A stretch of 64,000 bases of DNA. It comes from Guyparkeria sp. SCN-R1 (lineage in GTDB: Bacteria; Pseudomonadota; Gammaproteobacteria; Halothiobacillales; Halothiobacillaceae). Below are positions 45,547-53,787 of the stretch, piece after piece. The translations under genes and the position numbers were made by a program. The stretch's first letter is position 1, and each line of letters begins with the position of its first letter. Where the stretch lies: positions 1-64,000 of the forward strand of contig NZ_QZMT01000013.1 in assembly GCF_003932495.1 (NCBI RefSeq), given 5' to 3'. The notes under the pieces were generated by a model. It was not told where the DNA came from, ran no database searches, and was given only the letters and a program-made list of their open reading frames with translations.

Positions 45547-46473
45547 TCAGCGGATGTCAGCGAGTAACTGGCGAATCATGCCGTCGGCCTGACTGCCGTA
45601 GCCGCCACCGAACAGGTTGAAGTGGTTGAGGACGTGATAGAAGTTGTAGAGCCTCTTGCGCACCCGGTAGCCGGGATCGAGCGGCAGGTGGGCCTGGTAG
45701 GCCCGGTAGAAGCCGGGCGAAAAGCCGCCGAACAGTTCGGTCATGGCGATCTCGGCTTCGCGATCGGCGCGGTAGGTGGCCGGGTCGAACAGGACCGGCG
45801 TGCCGTCGGCCAGCGCGCCGTGGTTCGCCCCCCACATGTCGCCGTGGATCAGGGCGGGGTAGGGGCGATAGTCGGTGAAGAAGGCGGGCAGCGCCTCGAC
45901 CAGTTCCTGGCCGGCATCGATGCTGCGCGTCGCGAGCCCGCGTTCGGCGGCCCACTCGAGTTGCGGGGCGAGGCGCCGCTGACCGTAGAACCGGGCCCAG
46001 TCGTCGTCTTCGCCAGCCAACTGTGGCATCGCACCGATGAAGTTGTCTTCCGGCCAGCCGAAGGCCGGCTGCGGTTCGGCATGCAATTCGGCCAGCGCCT
46101 CGCCCAGGGCGGTGTCGTTGACGGGGCCTAGATCGAGCCACTCAAGCAGCAGGTAGGCCGTGCCCTCCACGCTGCCGGTGGCGATCACCTGCGGGGTGCG
46201 GATGCGGGTGCCCAGGGCCTCGAGTCCGCGCGCCTCGGCCGGGAACATGCCGTCACCGCGGTCGGCATGGGTCTTGATGAACAGCGGGGCGACATCGGTT
46301 TCCAGGCGGGCGGCATCGGCGATGCAGCCGCCGCCGACAGACTGGTGTCCGCGCAAGACGAGGTGGGGGTGTTCGGCCAGCTTTGCCCGTAGTCCGCCTG
46401 CGGGCGTGTCGACATTGTGAAGGCCCGTCAGGGCGTCATCGAGCAGTATCTGGAAGTCGGGTCGGGCAGCCAT
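45547..46473 (-). CDS. Fructosamine kinase family protein
   Basis: A 308-residue kinase of the fructosamine/ketosamine-3-kinase family, which phosphorylates sugar adducts on protein amines so that they fall off (deglycation). The ATP-binding region includes APLFIKTHADRGDGMFPAEA. The catalytic loop is LIHGDMWGANHG, and FDPATYRADREAEIAMTELF follows. The ATG at 46473 was chosen; another at 46506 would lengthen the overlap with the upstream acyltransferase. Either way the two genes overlap, so translation is probably coupled. Confidence 0.9.
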   Translation of the reverse strand: MAARPDFQILLDDALTGLHNVDTPAGGLRAKLAEHPHLVLRGHQSVGGGCIADAARLETDVAPLFIKTHADRGDGMFPAEARGLEALGTRIRTPQVIATGSVEGTAYLLLEWLDLGPVNDTALGEALAELHAEPQPAFGWPEDNFIGAMPQLAGEDDDWARFYGQRRLAPQLEWAAERGLATRSIDAGQELVEALPAFFTDYRPYPALIHGDMWGANHGALADGTPVLFDPATYRADREAEIAMTELFGGFSPGFYRAYQAHLPLDPGYRVRKRLYNFYHVLNHFNLFGGGYGSQADGMIRQLLADIR

Positions 46474-47203
46474 AGCGTTGGTAGAGTTCTTCCTGCTTGG
46501 TTTCAATCCAGTCCTGGACGATCGCGTTGACTTCGCTCGCGGTGCGTCCCTCGGTCTCGACCGGCGGGCCGAAGACGACGTGGATCGTGCCGGGGCGCAT
46601 CAGAAAACCTTGCTTGGGCCAGAGACAGCCGGAATCGATGGCCACGGGGATCACGGTGGCCTTTGCGTGCACGGCCAGCTTGGCGCCGCCGATCCGATAG
46701 TGCGGCCGTGCGCCCGGCCGGGTGCGGGTGCCTTCGGGGAAGATCACCACGTCGCGGCCCTGGGCAAGTGCGGCGGCCCCCTTCTCCATGATCTGCTCCA
46801 GGGCCTGGCGCCCGGCGGCGCGATCGATGGCAATGGCCTCGATGCCCTGGAGCCCCTGGCCGAAGATCGGGATGCGCAGCAGTTCACGCTTGAGCACGAA
46901 GGCCGCCAATCGCAGCACCGTGGGCAGGAACATCGTTTCCCAGGTCGACTGGTGCTTGGGCAGTACGACGCTGCCGCCTTCCTTGGGCACCTGGTCGAGG
47001 CCCTGCACCTCGTAACGGATGCCGGTGACGTGGCGGGCGAGCCAGAGGATCGAGCGACCGAAGGAAAACAGCCGGTAATAACGCCGTTCCAGCGGTCGCG
47101 TGAAGCTGATCAGCAGCACCGGGATGTGCAGGATCAGCGATAGCGTGCCCAGCACGTAAAAGCAGACCGTGCGCAGCCACATGAGGGCGATCGACTGGTT
47201 CAC
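46436..47203 (-). CDS. PlsC-type 1-acylglycerol-3-phosphate acyltransferase
   Basis: A 255-residue inner-membrane acyltransferase with one N-terminal span (about 13-35). The HX4D box reads HQSTWE (84-89), with Glu in place of Asp, a variant I recall from a proteobacterial subgroup. The second motif FPEGTR (155-160) is standard. The role would be acyl transfer to lysophosphatidate. The start is GTG (47203) and overlaps the glyS stop by four bases (GTGA), a context well known for this subgroup. Confidence 0.9.
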   Translation of the reverse strand: MNQSIALMWLRTVCFYVLGTLSLILHIPVLLISFTRPLERRYYRLFSFGRSILWLARHVTGIRYEVQGLDQVPKEGGSVVLPKHQSTWETMFLPTVLRLAAFVLKRELLRIPIFGQGLQGIEAIAIDRAAGRQALEQIMEKGAAALAQGRDVVIFPEGTRTRPGARPHYRIGGAKLAVHAKATVIPVAIDSGCLWPKQGFLMRPGTIHVVFGPPVETEGRTASEVNAIVQDWIETKQEELYQRYGCPTRLPDTAR

Positions 47204-49278
47204 GACTGCAGTTGCGAGACGTCGGCGATGGCCAGGAACAGGGCATTGAGCCGCGCCAGCAGCGCGAGCCGGTTATCGCGCAGCGCCTCGTCCTCCGCCA
47301 TCACCATGACCGAGTCGAAGAAGGCATCCACCGGTTCGCGCAGCGCGGACAGCGTGCTCAGGGCGGCGGTGTAGTCGCCCTCGGCCAACAGCCCATCCAG
47401 CCTCGGGCCGATCGCATCGAGCGCCTCCCACAACCGCTGCTCGGCCGGTTCGACCAGGCGCGCCTCGTCGACGGACTCGGGCACCGGGCCGTCGTGCTTC
47501 TTGAGGATGTTGCTGATGCGTTTGTTGGCCGCGGCCAGTGCTTCGGCCTCGGGCAGCTCGATGAAGGCGTTGACCGCTCGCATGCGCTGCTCGAAGTCCA
47601 GCGGCCGGCGGGTGCCGGTCATCGACACGGCCTGGAACACGTCGCTGCGGATGCCGCGATCGAGGCTGTAGCGATGCTGGCGCTCGGTGATGAATTCGAA
47701 CACGCCCATCACGTGCTCGCCGGCCTCCGGGACCTTGTCCGACAGCCCCTCGGCCGCGGCGTTGAGCAGGTCGACCAGATCGAGGTCCAGCTCCTGCTCG
47801 ACCAGGATGCGCAGCACGCCCAGCGCGGCGCGACGCAGGGCGAATGGGTCCTTGGCGCCGGTGGGCGCCTGGCCGATGGCGAAGATGCCCATCAGGGTGT
47901 CGAGCCGGTCGGCCAGGGCCACGGCCTGCGCTACCCCGCCACGCGGCAGGTCGTCGCCGGCGCGACGCGGGCGATAGTGATCGTCCAGGGCGATGGCTAT
48001 CTCCTCGTCCATGCCCTCGTGCGTCGCCAGATAGCGGCCGATGGTGCCCTGCAAGCCGGCGAACTCACCCACCATCTGGGTCTGCAGGTCGCACTTGCTC
48101 AGGCGAGCCGCCCGGCGGGCGGCCTGCGGGTTGGCATCGATCTGCTTGGCGATGGTCTCGGACAGCTGCTCGATGCGCAGCACCTTGTCGAACACGCTGC
48201 CCAGGCGCTTCTGGAACACCAGGTGCTTGAGCGATTCGAGGTGCGATTCCAGCGGGGTCTTGAGATCGCCTTCCCAGAAGAACATCGCATCGGAAAAGCG
48301 CGGGCGGATGACACGCTCGTTGCCGTGGCGCACCGCCTCGATGTCGCGACTGTCGATGTTCGCCACGGTGATGAACCACGGCATCAGCGCGTCGTGTGCA
48401 TCCAGGACCGGGAAGTATTTCTGGTCGTCCTGCATGGTGTACATCAGCGCCTCGTGCGGCACGTCGAGGAAACGCGCCTCGAACTCGCCGGCCACGGCCA
48501 CCGGCCACTCGACCAGGGCGGTGACCTCGTCGAGCAGGTCGGTATCGATATGGGCGCGGCCGCCGATCTCGTCGGCCTTGGCCTTCACCTGCGACTCGAT
48601 GTGCGCCCGGCGCTCGGCGAAGTCGGCCAGGACAAAGCCTTGCTTCTGCAGGGTGGCGGCGTACTCGCTCGGGGCGCTCACGGTCAGTGCCTCCGGGTGG
48701 TGGAAGCGGTGGCCAAAGGTCTGGTTGCCGGCGGCGTGACCGAACAGGGTCATGTCGACGATCTGCTCGCCATGCAGGGCGAGCACCCAATGCACCGGGC
48801 GGATGAACTCGGCCTTGGAGGTGCCCCAGCGCATGCGCTTCGGGGTGGGGAGCTTGTCCAGCGCGCGCTCGACGATGGCGGGCAGCAGGTCGGCGGCGTT
48901 CTGACCCGGCTCGGTATAGCGGTGGACCAGCCACTCGCCCTTGTCGGTCGTCATGGTCTCGAGCTGGTCGGGCGACACACCGCAGCCGGTGGCGAAGCCG
49001 GTCAGGGCCTTGGTCGGGTTGCCCTCGGCATCGTAGGCGGCCTTGACTGCCGGGCCGCGGCGCTCGACTGCCTTGGGGGCGGTGGCGCGGGCCAGGTCGT
49101 CGACCAACAGGGCCAGTCGGCGCGGCGCAGCAAAGGCCGTGAGCTTGCCGTGGGCCAACCCCGCCTCGTCCAGCCCGGCCCGGATCTCGTCTTCGAGCGC
49201 GTCGCGCAGGGTGGTCAGGGCCTTGGGCGGGAGTTCCTCGGTGCCCAGTTCGAAAAGAAAGTCCGCCGTGTCAGTCAT
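47200..49278 (-). CDS. glyS: Glycyl-tRNA synthetase beta subunit
   Basis: A 692-residue beta chain of the alpha2-beta2 enzyme (E. coli 689), which carries tRNA recognition. It starts MTDTADFLFELGTEELPPKA; the longer open frame upstream is not family-like. The sequence also contains GHRFHHPEAL and a C-terminal anticodon-binding region (about 580-692). It is 73 bases downstream of glyQ. Confidence 0.97.
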   Translation of the reverse strand: MTDTADFLFELGTEELPPKALTTLRDALEDEIRAGLDEAGLAHGKLTAFAAPRRLALLVDDLARATAPKAVERRGPAVKAAYDAEGNPTKALTGFATGCGVSPDQLETMTTDKGEWLVHRYTEPGQNAADLLPAIVERALDKLPTPKRMRWGTSKAEFIRPVHWVLALHGEQIVDMTLFGHAAGNQTFGHRFHHPEALTVSAPSEYAATLQKQGFVLADFAERRAHIESQVKAKADEIGGRAHIDTDLLDEVTALVEWPVAVAGEFEARFLDVPHEALMYTMQDDQKYFPVLDAHDALMPWFITVANIDSRDIEAVRHGNERVIRPRFSDAMFFWEGDLKTPLESHLESLKHLVFQKRLGSVFDKVLRIEQLSETIAKQIDANPQAARRAARLSKCDLQTQMVGEFAGLQGTIGRYLATHEGMDEEIAIALDDHYRPRRAGDDLPRGGVAQAVALADRLDTLMGIFAIGQAPTGAKDPFALRRAALGVLRILVEQELDLDLVDLLNAAAEGLSDKVPEAGEHVMGVFEFITERQHRYSLDRGIRSDVFQAVSMTGTRRPLDFEQRMRAVNAFIELPEAEALAAANKRISNILKKHDGPVPESVDEARLVEPAEQRLWEALDAIGPRLDGLLAEGDYTAALSTLSALREPVDAFFDSVMVMAEDEALRDNRLALLARLNALFLAIADVSQLQS

Positions 49279-49351
49279 GAAAGTCCGTACCTGTTGGCAA
49301 TGCGTAGTCGTCGTGGCGTGGCCCGATTGGCCGGGTGCGCCCGGTGCGTAA

Positions 49352-50278
49352 TCAGCCTTGTGTCTGGTTCGCCATGGGGAAGCCCAGCGCCTCGCGGGCA
49401 GCAAAGTAGCGCTCGGCCACGGCGCGGGCCATGGTGCGCACCCGCAGGATGTAACGCTGGCGCTCGGTCACCGAGATGGCGCGACGCGCGTCGAGGAGGT
49501 TGAAGGCGTGCGAGGCCTTGAGCACCTGCTCGTAGGCCGGCAATGGCAGGTCGGCCTCCACCAGGCGCAGGCACTCGCCTTCCGCGTGGTCGAAGTGCTG
49601 GAACAGGAACGCGGTGTCGGCCTGCTCGAAGTTGTAGGTCGACTGCTCGACCTCGTTCTGGTGGTAGACGTCGCCGTAGGTAATCACCCCGGCATCCGAG
49701 CGCGACCAGACCAGGTCGTAGACGTTCTCGACCCCTTGCAGGTACATCGCCAGGCGTTCGAGACCGTAGGTGATCTCGCCCGAGACCGGATCGCAGTTGA
49801 GCCCGCCGACCTGCTGGAAGTAGGTGAACTGGGTCACCTCCATGCCGTTGAGCCAGACCTCCCAGCCCAGGCCCCAGGCGCCCAGCGTCGGCGACTCCCA
49901 GTTGTCCTCGACAAAGCGGATGTCATGGGTCAGCGGATCGAAGCCCAGCCGGGTCAGCGACTCCAGGTACAGGTCCTGGATATTGTCCGGCGAGGGCTTC
50001 AACAGCACCTGGAACTGGTAGTAGTGCTGCAGCCGGTTGGGGTTGTCACCGTAGCGCCCGTCGGTCGGCCGGCGCGAGGGCTGCACGTAGGCGGCACGCC
50101 ACGGCTCAGGGCCGATCGAGCGCAGGAAGGTGGCCGGGTGGAACGTGCCGGCGCCGACCTCGATATCCAGCGGCTGGAGGACCGCGCAACCTTGCTCGGC
50201 CCAGAAGCTCTGCAAGGCCAGGATCAGGCCCTGGAAGGTCGACAGGTCGAAGCGCGTTTCGATGGAAGGCTGACTCAT
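49352..50278 (-). CDS. glyQ: Glycyl-tRNA synthetase alpha subunit
   Basis: A 308-residue catalytic chain (class II) that makes glycyl-adenylate. It starts [20 protein letters not shown]. Conserved blocks include [39 protein letters not shown] and [20 protein letters not shown]. First gene of the minus-strand operon. Confidence 0.98.
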   Translation of the reverse strand: MSQPSIETRFDLSTFQGLILALQSFWAEQGCAVLQPLDIEVGAGTFHPATFLRSIGPEPWRAAYVQPSRRPTDGRYGDNPNRLQHYYQFQVLLKPSPDNIQDLYLESLTRLGFDPLTHDIRFVEDNWESPTLGAWGLGWEVWLNGMEVTQFTYFQQVGGLNCDPVSGEITYGLERLAMYLQGVENVYDLVWSRSDAGVITYGDVYHQNEVEQSTYNFEQADTAFLFQHFDHAEGECLRLVEADLPLPAYEQVLKASHAFNLLDARRAISVTERQRYILRVRTMARAVAERYFAAREALGFPMANQTQG

Positions 50279-50342
50279 GAGAATTCTTGTGTAGATCGTG
50301 TCTGGACGCGGCCCCTAGAGGGACCAAACGCAAAGCGGCCAT

Positions 50343-50348
50343 AGTATA
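50343..50348 (-). promoter_or_regulatory. Probable -10 of the glyQ operon
   Basis: On the minus strand TATACT lies about 65 bases upstream of the glyQ ATG. The expected -35 position holds only CGTGCA, a weak match. Confidence 0.4.
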
Positions 50349-51180
50349 CCGATGGGCGGTGGCTCTGCACGGGCAAGGCGGTTGCCAGAGAGGATGTCCG
50401 CTAACGACCAGATGGTCTCGTCGCTATCTGGTAGGCATTAACTGGTAAGGAGGCTAGTCCGCTGATTCTCACCAAGGCAGATCGAAGGAGTATTCCCCTT
50501 GGCGTCTTGCCTCACGAGCGAAGGGCAGCCGGGTCGCTAGCGCACCTCAATGCCGCCTTGTTCCGCTCCGGGAGTTGCTTTTTCCCTCAGACGCTCGTCG
50601 TACCCCATCCGATTCGTTTCGCTGGTCATGCGTATTTGCATTAAGGCATACGCCCATCTGTCGCGCCTGGTTAAGGTTTTAGTTCGAAATTGATGGTAAA
50701 CCTAATGAATCTAGTAGGAAATTACGACCGGTTTTGGTTCCCCAGAGCGGTGAACTAATTCCAGTCGGTCGCTGTCTACTAATGCGCTTGTCCGATCGTC
50801 GCGTGTTTCTAATGGCGTAATGGAGTGGCCGGCCGCCGAGCGCGGTGACGTGGAATGTATTGTTGAAAATGAATATAGCCCCCTGGTTCAGGGAGGGGCG
50901 TGGCCGGTGACGCCCTGTGAAAACAAAACTGTCTAACACCAGAGTATGGCGGCTTTATGCAAAAACGGTAGTAATGCTCTTTTTGGCCTTTTTCTTTAAC
51001 TTAAGGGGCTTGTGTGATGTCAACAACAGATCGTGATTGATATTGAACTTTGTCCTGCCTGGAAAGCTGAAAGAGGCCGGGTGTTAAGCCGCGGTTGGAA
51101 CGTCAATTTGTAGTTATGCATTTAACGAGGTCGTGGCCGCGGGGCTTTTTTGTGGTTTTGTAGTAAGGAGGAAGTGGCTC
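50349..51180. other. AT-richer stretch with no credible gene
   Basis: About 830 bases whose composition is clearly more AT-rich than the flanks from about 50600 on. Open frames are short and look like no known family. Small inverted repeats occur: ACCAGAT/ATCTGGT (50407-50413 with 50426-50432) and GCGTAT/ATACGC (near 50629-50652). GTCTAAC (50931-50937) and GTTAAGC (51083-51089) fit integron core-site rules by sequence only. This looks like the decayed left part of an acquired segment. Confidence 0.5.
51165..51172 (+). promoter_or_regulatory. Strong Shine-Dalgarno that fixes a TTG start
   Basis: AAGGAGGA lies eight bases before TTG at 51181, in frame with the gene that follows. No ATG or GTG in that frame has comparable spacing; the first in-frame GTG (51133) lies upstream of the site. 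Confidence 0.8.
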
Positions 51181-51852
51181 TTGTCCCAGGAAGTACATCC
51201 GTTAACCGCGTATCTGCGGGCAAACTTCGTTCAGAGGAAACTCAAAGATATTACCGGCGGTCGCTATGGCGATTTCACGGACGCCCAGTTGGCAAATATC
51301 GTTGGTCAACTTCACAAGTTGGCTGAACATATTCATGATGAGAAACTCACGGATGCTCTCAGTTCGAGAATGGGTTTGTCCAAATCACTCAAGCAGTTGC
51401 CACGGGATCAAATTTCTTGGTGGACTGTTGACATGTCGTCACTAGTTACAGTGCTCTGGCTCGGCGATCTCCCGCATGAGATTACGCACGGTACTCTGGC
51501 AGATATTGTTTCTCTCGTCCGAAACCCTGACAATCGAAGCGTCGCGCCTTATTTCTATGACAAAGTGCATCGATTAAGTAAACTCCCATTCATTCTCGAG
51601 CTCCCTTCTTTGGTGGTTGCCCCGTCCTATAGCCAGAGGTCAGCCCGCAAGAATCATTGTTCTGGTCCCGGAAACACCGGAGCAGCATGTACCGTAAATC
51701 GACTCGAAGAGGGCGAAGCGTATATCGAAGACGGCAATCACAGGGCCGTCGCGCAACTCCTTGCGGGGAAGACGGACTCGATAACCGTGATCAGGTATGA
51801 CATGGTGACCAACCAAACAAATTCAGCCGACGCAGAAAACCACGTGGCATAA
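51181..51852 (+). CDS. Uncharacterised protein with ParB/sulfiredoxin-like EDGNHR motif (probable gene cassette)
   Basis: A 223-residue soluble protein I do not recognise as a whole. Near the C-terminus, AYIEDGNHRAVAQLLAGKTD (180-199) resembles the catalytic or nucleotide-binding loop of ParB-N/sulfiredoxin folds. The N-terminal half (1-75) is helical. The TTG start is set by the Shine-Dalgarno at 51165. About the last 17 residues come from the first copy of a 52 bp tandem duplication of attC-like sequence, so the natural end may have changed. Low GC and the attC-like site point to lateral transfer. Function is unknown. Confidence 0.65.
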   Translation: MSQEVHPLTAYLRANFVQRKLKDITGGRYGDFTDAQLANIVGQLHKLAEHIHDEKLTDALSSRMGLSKSLKQLPRDQISWWTVDMSSLVTVLWLGDLPHEITHGTLADIVSLVRNPDNRSVAPYFYDKVHRLSKLPFILELPSLVVAPSYSQRSARKNHCSGPGNTGAACTVNRLEEGEAYIEDGNHRAVAQLLAGKTDSITVIRYDMVTNQTNSADAENHVA

Positions 51853-51890
51853 CATGATGGCCAACCAAACAAATTCAGCCGACGCAAAAA
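51800..51890 (+). repeat. 52 bp tandem duplication (imperfect)
   Basis: The 26-base core CCAACCAAACAAATTCAGCC plus GACGCA occurs identically at 51809-51834 and 51861-51886, offset by 52 bases. Extending to 51800-51838 and 51852-51890 adds only a few mismatches. The first copy lies in the end of the preceding gene. The second forms the 5' half of the attC-like hairpin. Confidence 0.92.
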
Positions 51891-51918
51891 GCCGCGCGGC
51901 TGATTTGTGGTGTTAGGC
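51847..51918 (+). other. Integron attC-like recombination site
   Basis: The 3' end GTTAGGC (51912-51918) fits the core-site rule GTTRRRY. The 5' end GCATAAC is one mismatch from RYYYAAC. TAACA (51850-51854) pairs with TGTTA (51911-51915). CAAATTCAGCCG (51870-51881) pairs with CGGCTGATTTG (51897-51907) leaving one extrahelical T, as in true attC sites. The two strands between these stems are unequal (15 against 3 bases), which is unusual. No integrase lies in the window. Confidence 0.55.
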
Positions 51919-51942
51919 GCAAGCAAAATCGAAGAGCTCTTG

Positions 51943-52343
51943 ATGGATTTATTTGCCGAGTTTAATCGAAAAAGCATCGATGGCAGACAAATAGATACGC
52001 TGATAGGGATAAGAAAAGGGCTTGCGGCTGACGGTAAAATAGACCAATCAGGAGCCGAATTCATCTTAAACCGTATTATTCAGGCCCGTCAAAATACAGA
52101 AACCCGGTAATAATAAATCTATTAAATAAAGTCGATTCTATGCTGGAGGATGGAGTCTTGGCTCCAGATGAACCTGCCGAGCTGTTCAGTGTCCTTCATG
52201 AAATTAATGGCGAACCATCTGAAATGGGTGAGTTAGCAAAAACAACATCAGTCCCAATAGACCATCCACTTCCATCTCTAACATTTGAAGCCACGGAATT
52301 TCTTTTTACAGTTCTAACTGCTAAATCTGTTTCTTCGCTTTGA
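51943..52343 (+). pseudogene. BRCT-domain protein remnant, frameshifted and 3'-truncated
   Basis: Two adjacent reading frames join into one protein if a base is restored near 52099-52104, where GAAACCCGGTAA reads as a stop. The first part (MDLFAEFNRKSIDGRQIDTL ... GLAADGKIDQSGAEF) and second part (SMLEDGVLAPDEPAELFSVL ... LAKTTSVPIDHPLP ... FEATEFLFT) together match, from memory, a proteobacterial BRCT-containing family. The BRCT domain normally goes on for some 80 residues after FLFT; here it stops after about ten unrelated codons. It follows the attC-like site directly. Confidence 0.65.
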
Positions 52344-52453
52344 ATCGATTGCGCCCCTTAAGTCTTGTTGCGTGAGCTTTTAGCCGATTTTCTTGTTCAA
52401 GCGTGGCTCGCTCGCGAAACCATCAGACCGGTCAACGGAGCAAACTAGGCATC

Positions 52454-53623
52454 ATGTCAGTGATAATTGAAAGGAAAATCGTCTTTTTCCTATGCCGGCT
52501 TGCCGTGGGTCTGCTTGCGCTGGTGTTGATCGTCGGTACCGTAATCCCCTTGCTCCACAGCAACGCCTGGTGGGTGCGCATCTTCGATTTTCCGCGAGTA
52601 CAGATCGCCCTACTGACCGGGTTGACACTGGCGGGCTATGTGGCACTGCGTCTTTACGGATCATTAGGGGGGTGGGACTACGCGCTCGCTGCGTTGGTCG
52701 GGCTGGCCTTGGTGTGGCAGCTCATTTCCATCGCTCCCTACACAGCGCTTTATCCCAAAGAGATGTCGGCCAGCCGCGCCGAAGACGATTCCAACCGCAT
52801 ATCGCTCCTAGTGTTTAATGTGCTCTCCGACAATCGTGACGTCGCGGCCTTGCGTGATCTGATACGCGATACCGATCCTGACATCATCCTGTTAAGCGAG
52901 CCGGACCAGTGGTGGCTTGAGCAGCTCGACGGCCTGGAAGACGACTATCCCTACACGCTACTTCAGCCGCAGGACAATGATTACGGAATGCTGCTTTATT
53001 CCCGGCTCAAGCTGAAAGATCCTGAGGTCCGATTCTTGATTGACCCGGCTGTTCCGTCGTTTCGCGCGCAGGTCCGGCTCCGTTCAGGGAGCCTCGTTAC
53101 CTTCTATGGCGTGCATCCTCGCCCTCCTGGTATCGAAAGGCCCGACGAAGAACAGGACAGCAGTAGGGAGAAAACGGCGGGAGAAGAGGGCGAAGACGGC
53201 GATCGCGTCGATTCCGATGTGCGGGATGCCGAGTTGCTGCTGATTGCCTCGGAGGTGAAGGAACTGGGGAGTGTGCCGGTCATCGTTGCCGGTGATTTCA
53301 ACGACGTGGCCTGGTCCCGGACCACGCACCAATTTCAGCGGATCGGAGGATTGCTCGACCCACGGGTCGGCCGAGGTTTGTTGAATACCTTTGACACCAG
53401 AAGCCGGTTCCTGCGCTATCCACTGGATTACGCCTTCGCGTCTCGGCATTTCTTGCTTGCCGAGTTGCATCGACTTCCCGATATCGGATCCGACCACTTT
53501 CCTATCTTCGCGGTCTTCGACTACAACCCGGAGAGCTTGTCGGAAAACGACCCGCCTCAGCCAGACGCTGGCGATGCACGGGAAGCTGACGAGGCCATCG
53601 AGGAAGGGAAGTCCAACGACTGA
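52454..53623 (+). CDS. Membrane-anchored endonuclease/exonuclease/phosphatase (EEP) family protein
   Basis: A 389-residue protein. Three N-terminal spans (about 10-34, 50-68 and 76-96) anchor an EEP domain that probably faces the periplasm. Active-site elements are LLVFNVLSDN (119-127), SEPDQWW (148-154), VAGDFNDVAW (278-287) and a late GSDHFPIFAVF. A strongly acidic insert (about 226-256) interrupts the domain. It resembles YafD-like proteins; the substrate (nucleic acid, phospholipid or sugar phosphate) cannot be told. The ATG at 52454 is preferred to a GTG at 52403 because the first span then follows naturally. GC content is back to core level. Confidence 0.82.
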   Translation: MSVIIERKIVFFLCRLAVGLLALVLIVGTVIPLLHSNAWWVRIFDFPRVQIALLTGLTLAGYVALRLYGSLGGWDYALAALVGLALVWQLISIAPYTALYPKEMSASRAEDDSNRISLLVFNVLSDNRDVAALRDLIRDTDPDIILLSEPDQWWLEQLDGLEDDYPYTLLQPQDNDYGMLLYSRLKLKDPEVRFLIDPAVPSFRAQVRLRSGSLVTFYGVHPRPPGIERPDEEQDSSREKTAGEEGEDGDRVDSDVRDAELLLIASEVKELGSVPVIVAGDFNDVAWSRTTHQFQRIGGLLDPRVGRGLLNTFDTRSRFLRYPLDYAFASRHFLLAELHRLPDIGSDHFPIFAVFDYNPESLSENDPPQPDAGDAREADEAIEEGKSND

Positions 53624-53787
53624 GGGATTAGATCGGATAGGGAAGACGTTGGGCGGGTAGTCATTGTCTCGGAGGATGCGCCTGCCCCAAGGGGGTGAAA
53701 CGCTTTCCTCTTGGCTCGAGTGCTGCGCAACATCCTCGCCTCGTGCTACCGTTCCCCGCCTGACCCACGCCGGACCCCGAACACCCC

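Noticed and set aside
50679-50939. An 86-codon minus-strand frame in the AT-rich stretch
   Set aside because: No Shine-Dalgarno, no recognisable motif, and irregular composition; I do not count it as a gene.
50931-51089. A second attC site bounded by GTCTAAC and GTTAAGC
   Set aside because: The heptamers obey the core-site rules and TAACACC pairs with GGTGTTA, but the 158-base length is beyond the usual range and no inner arms pair.
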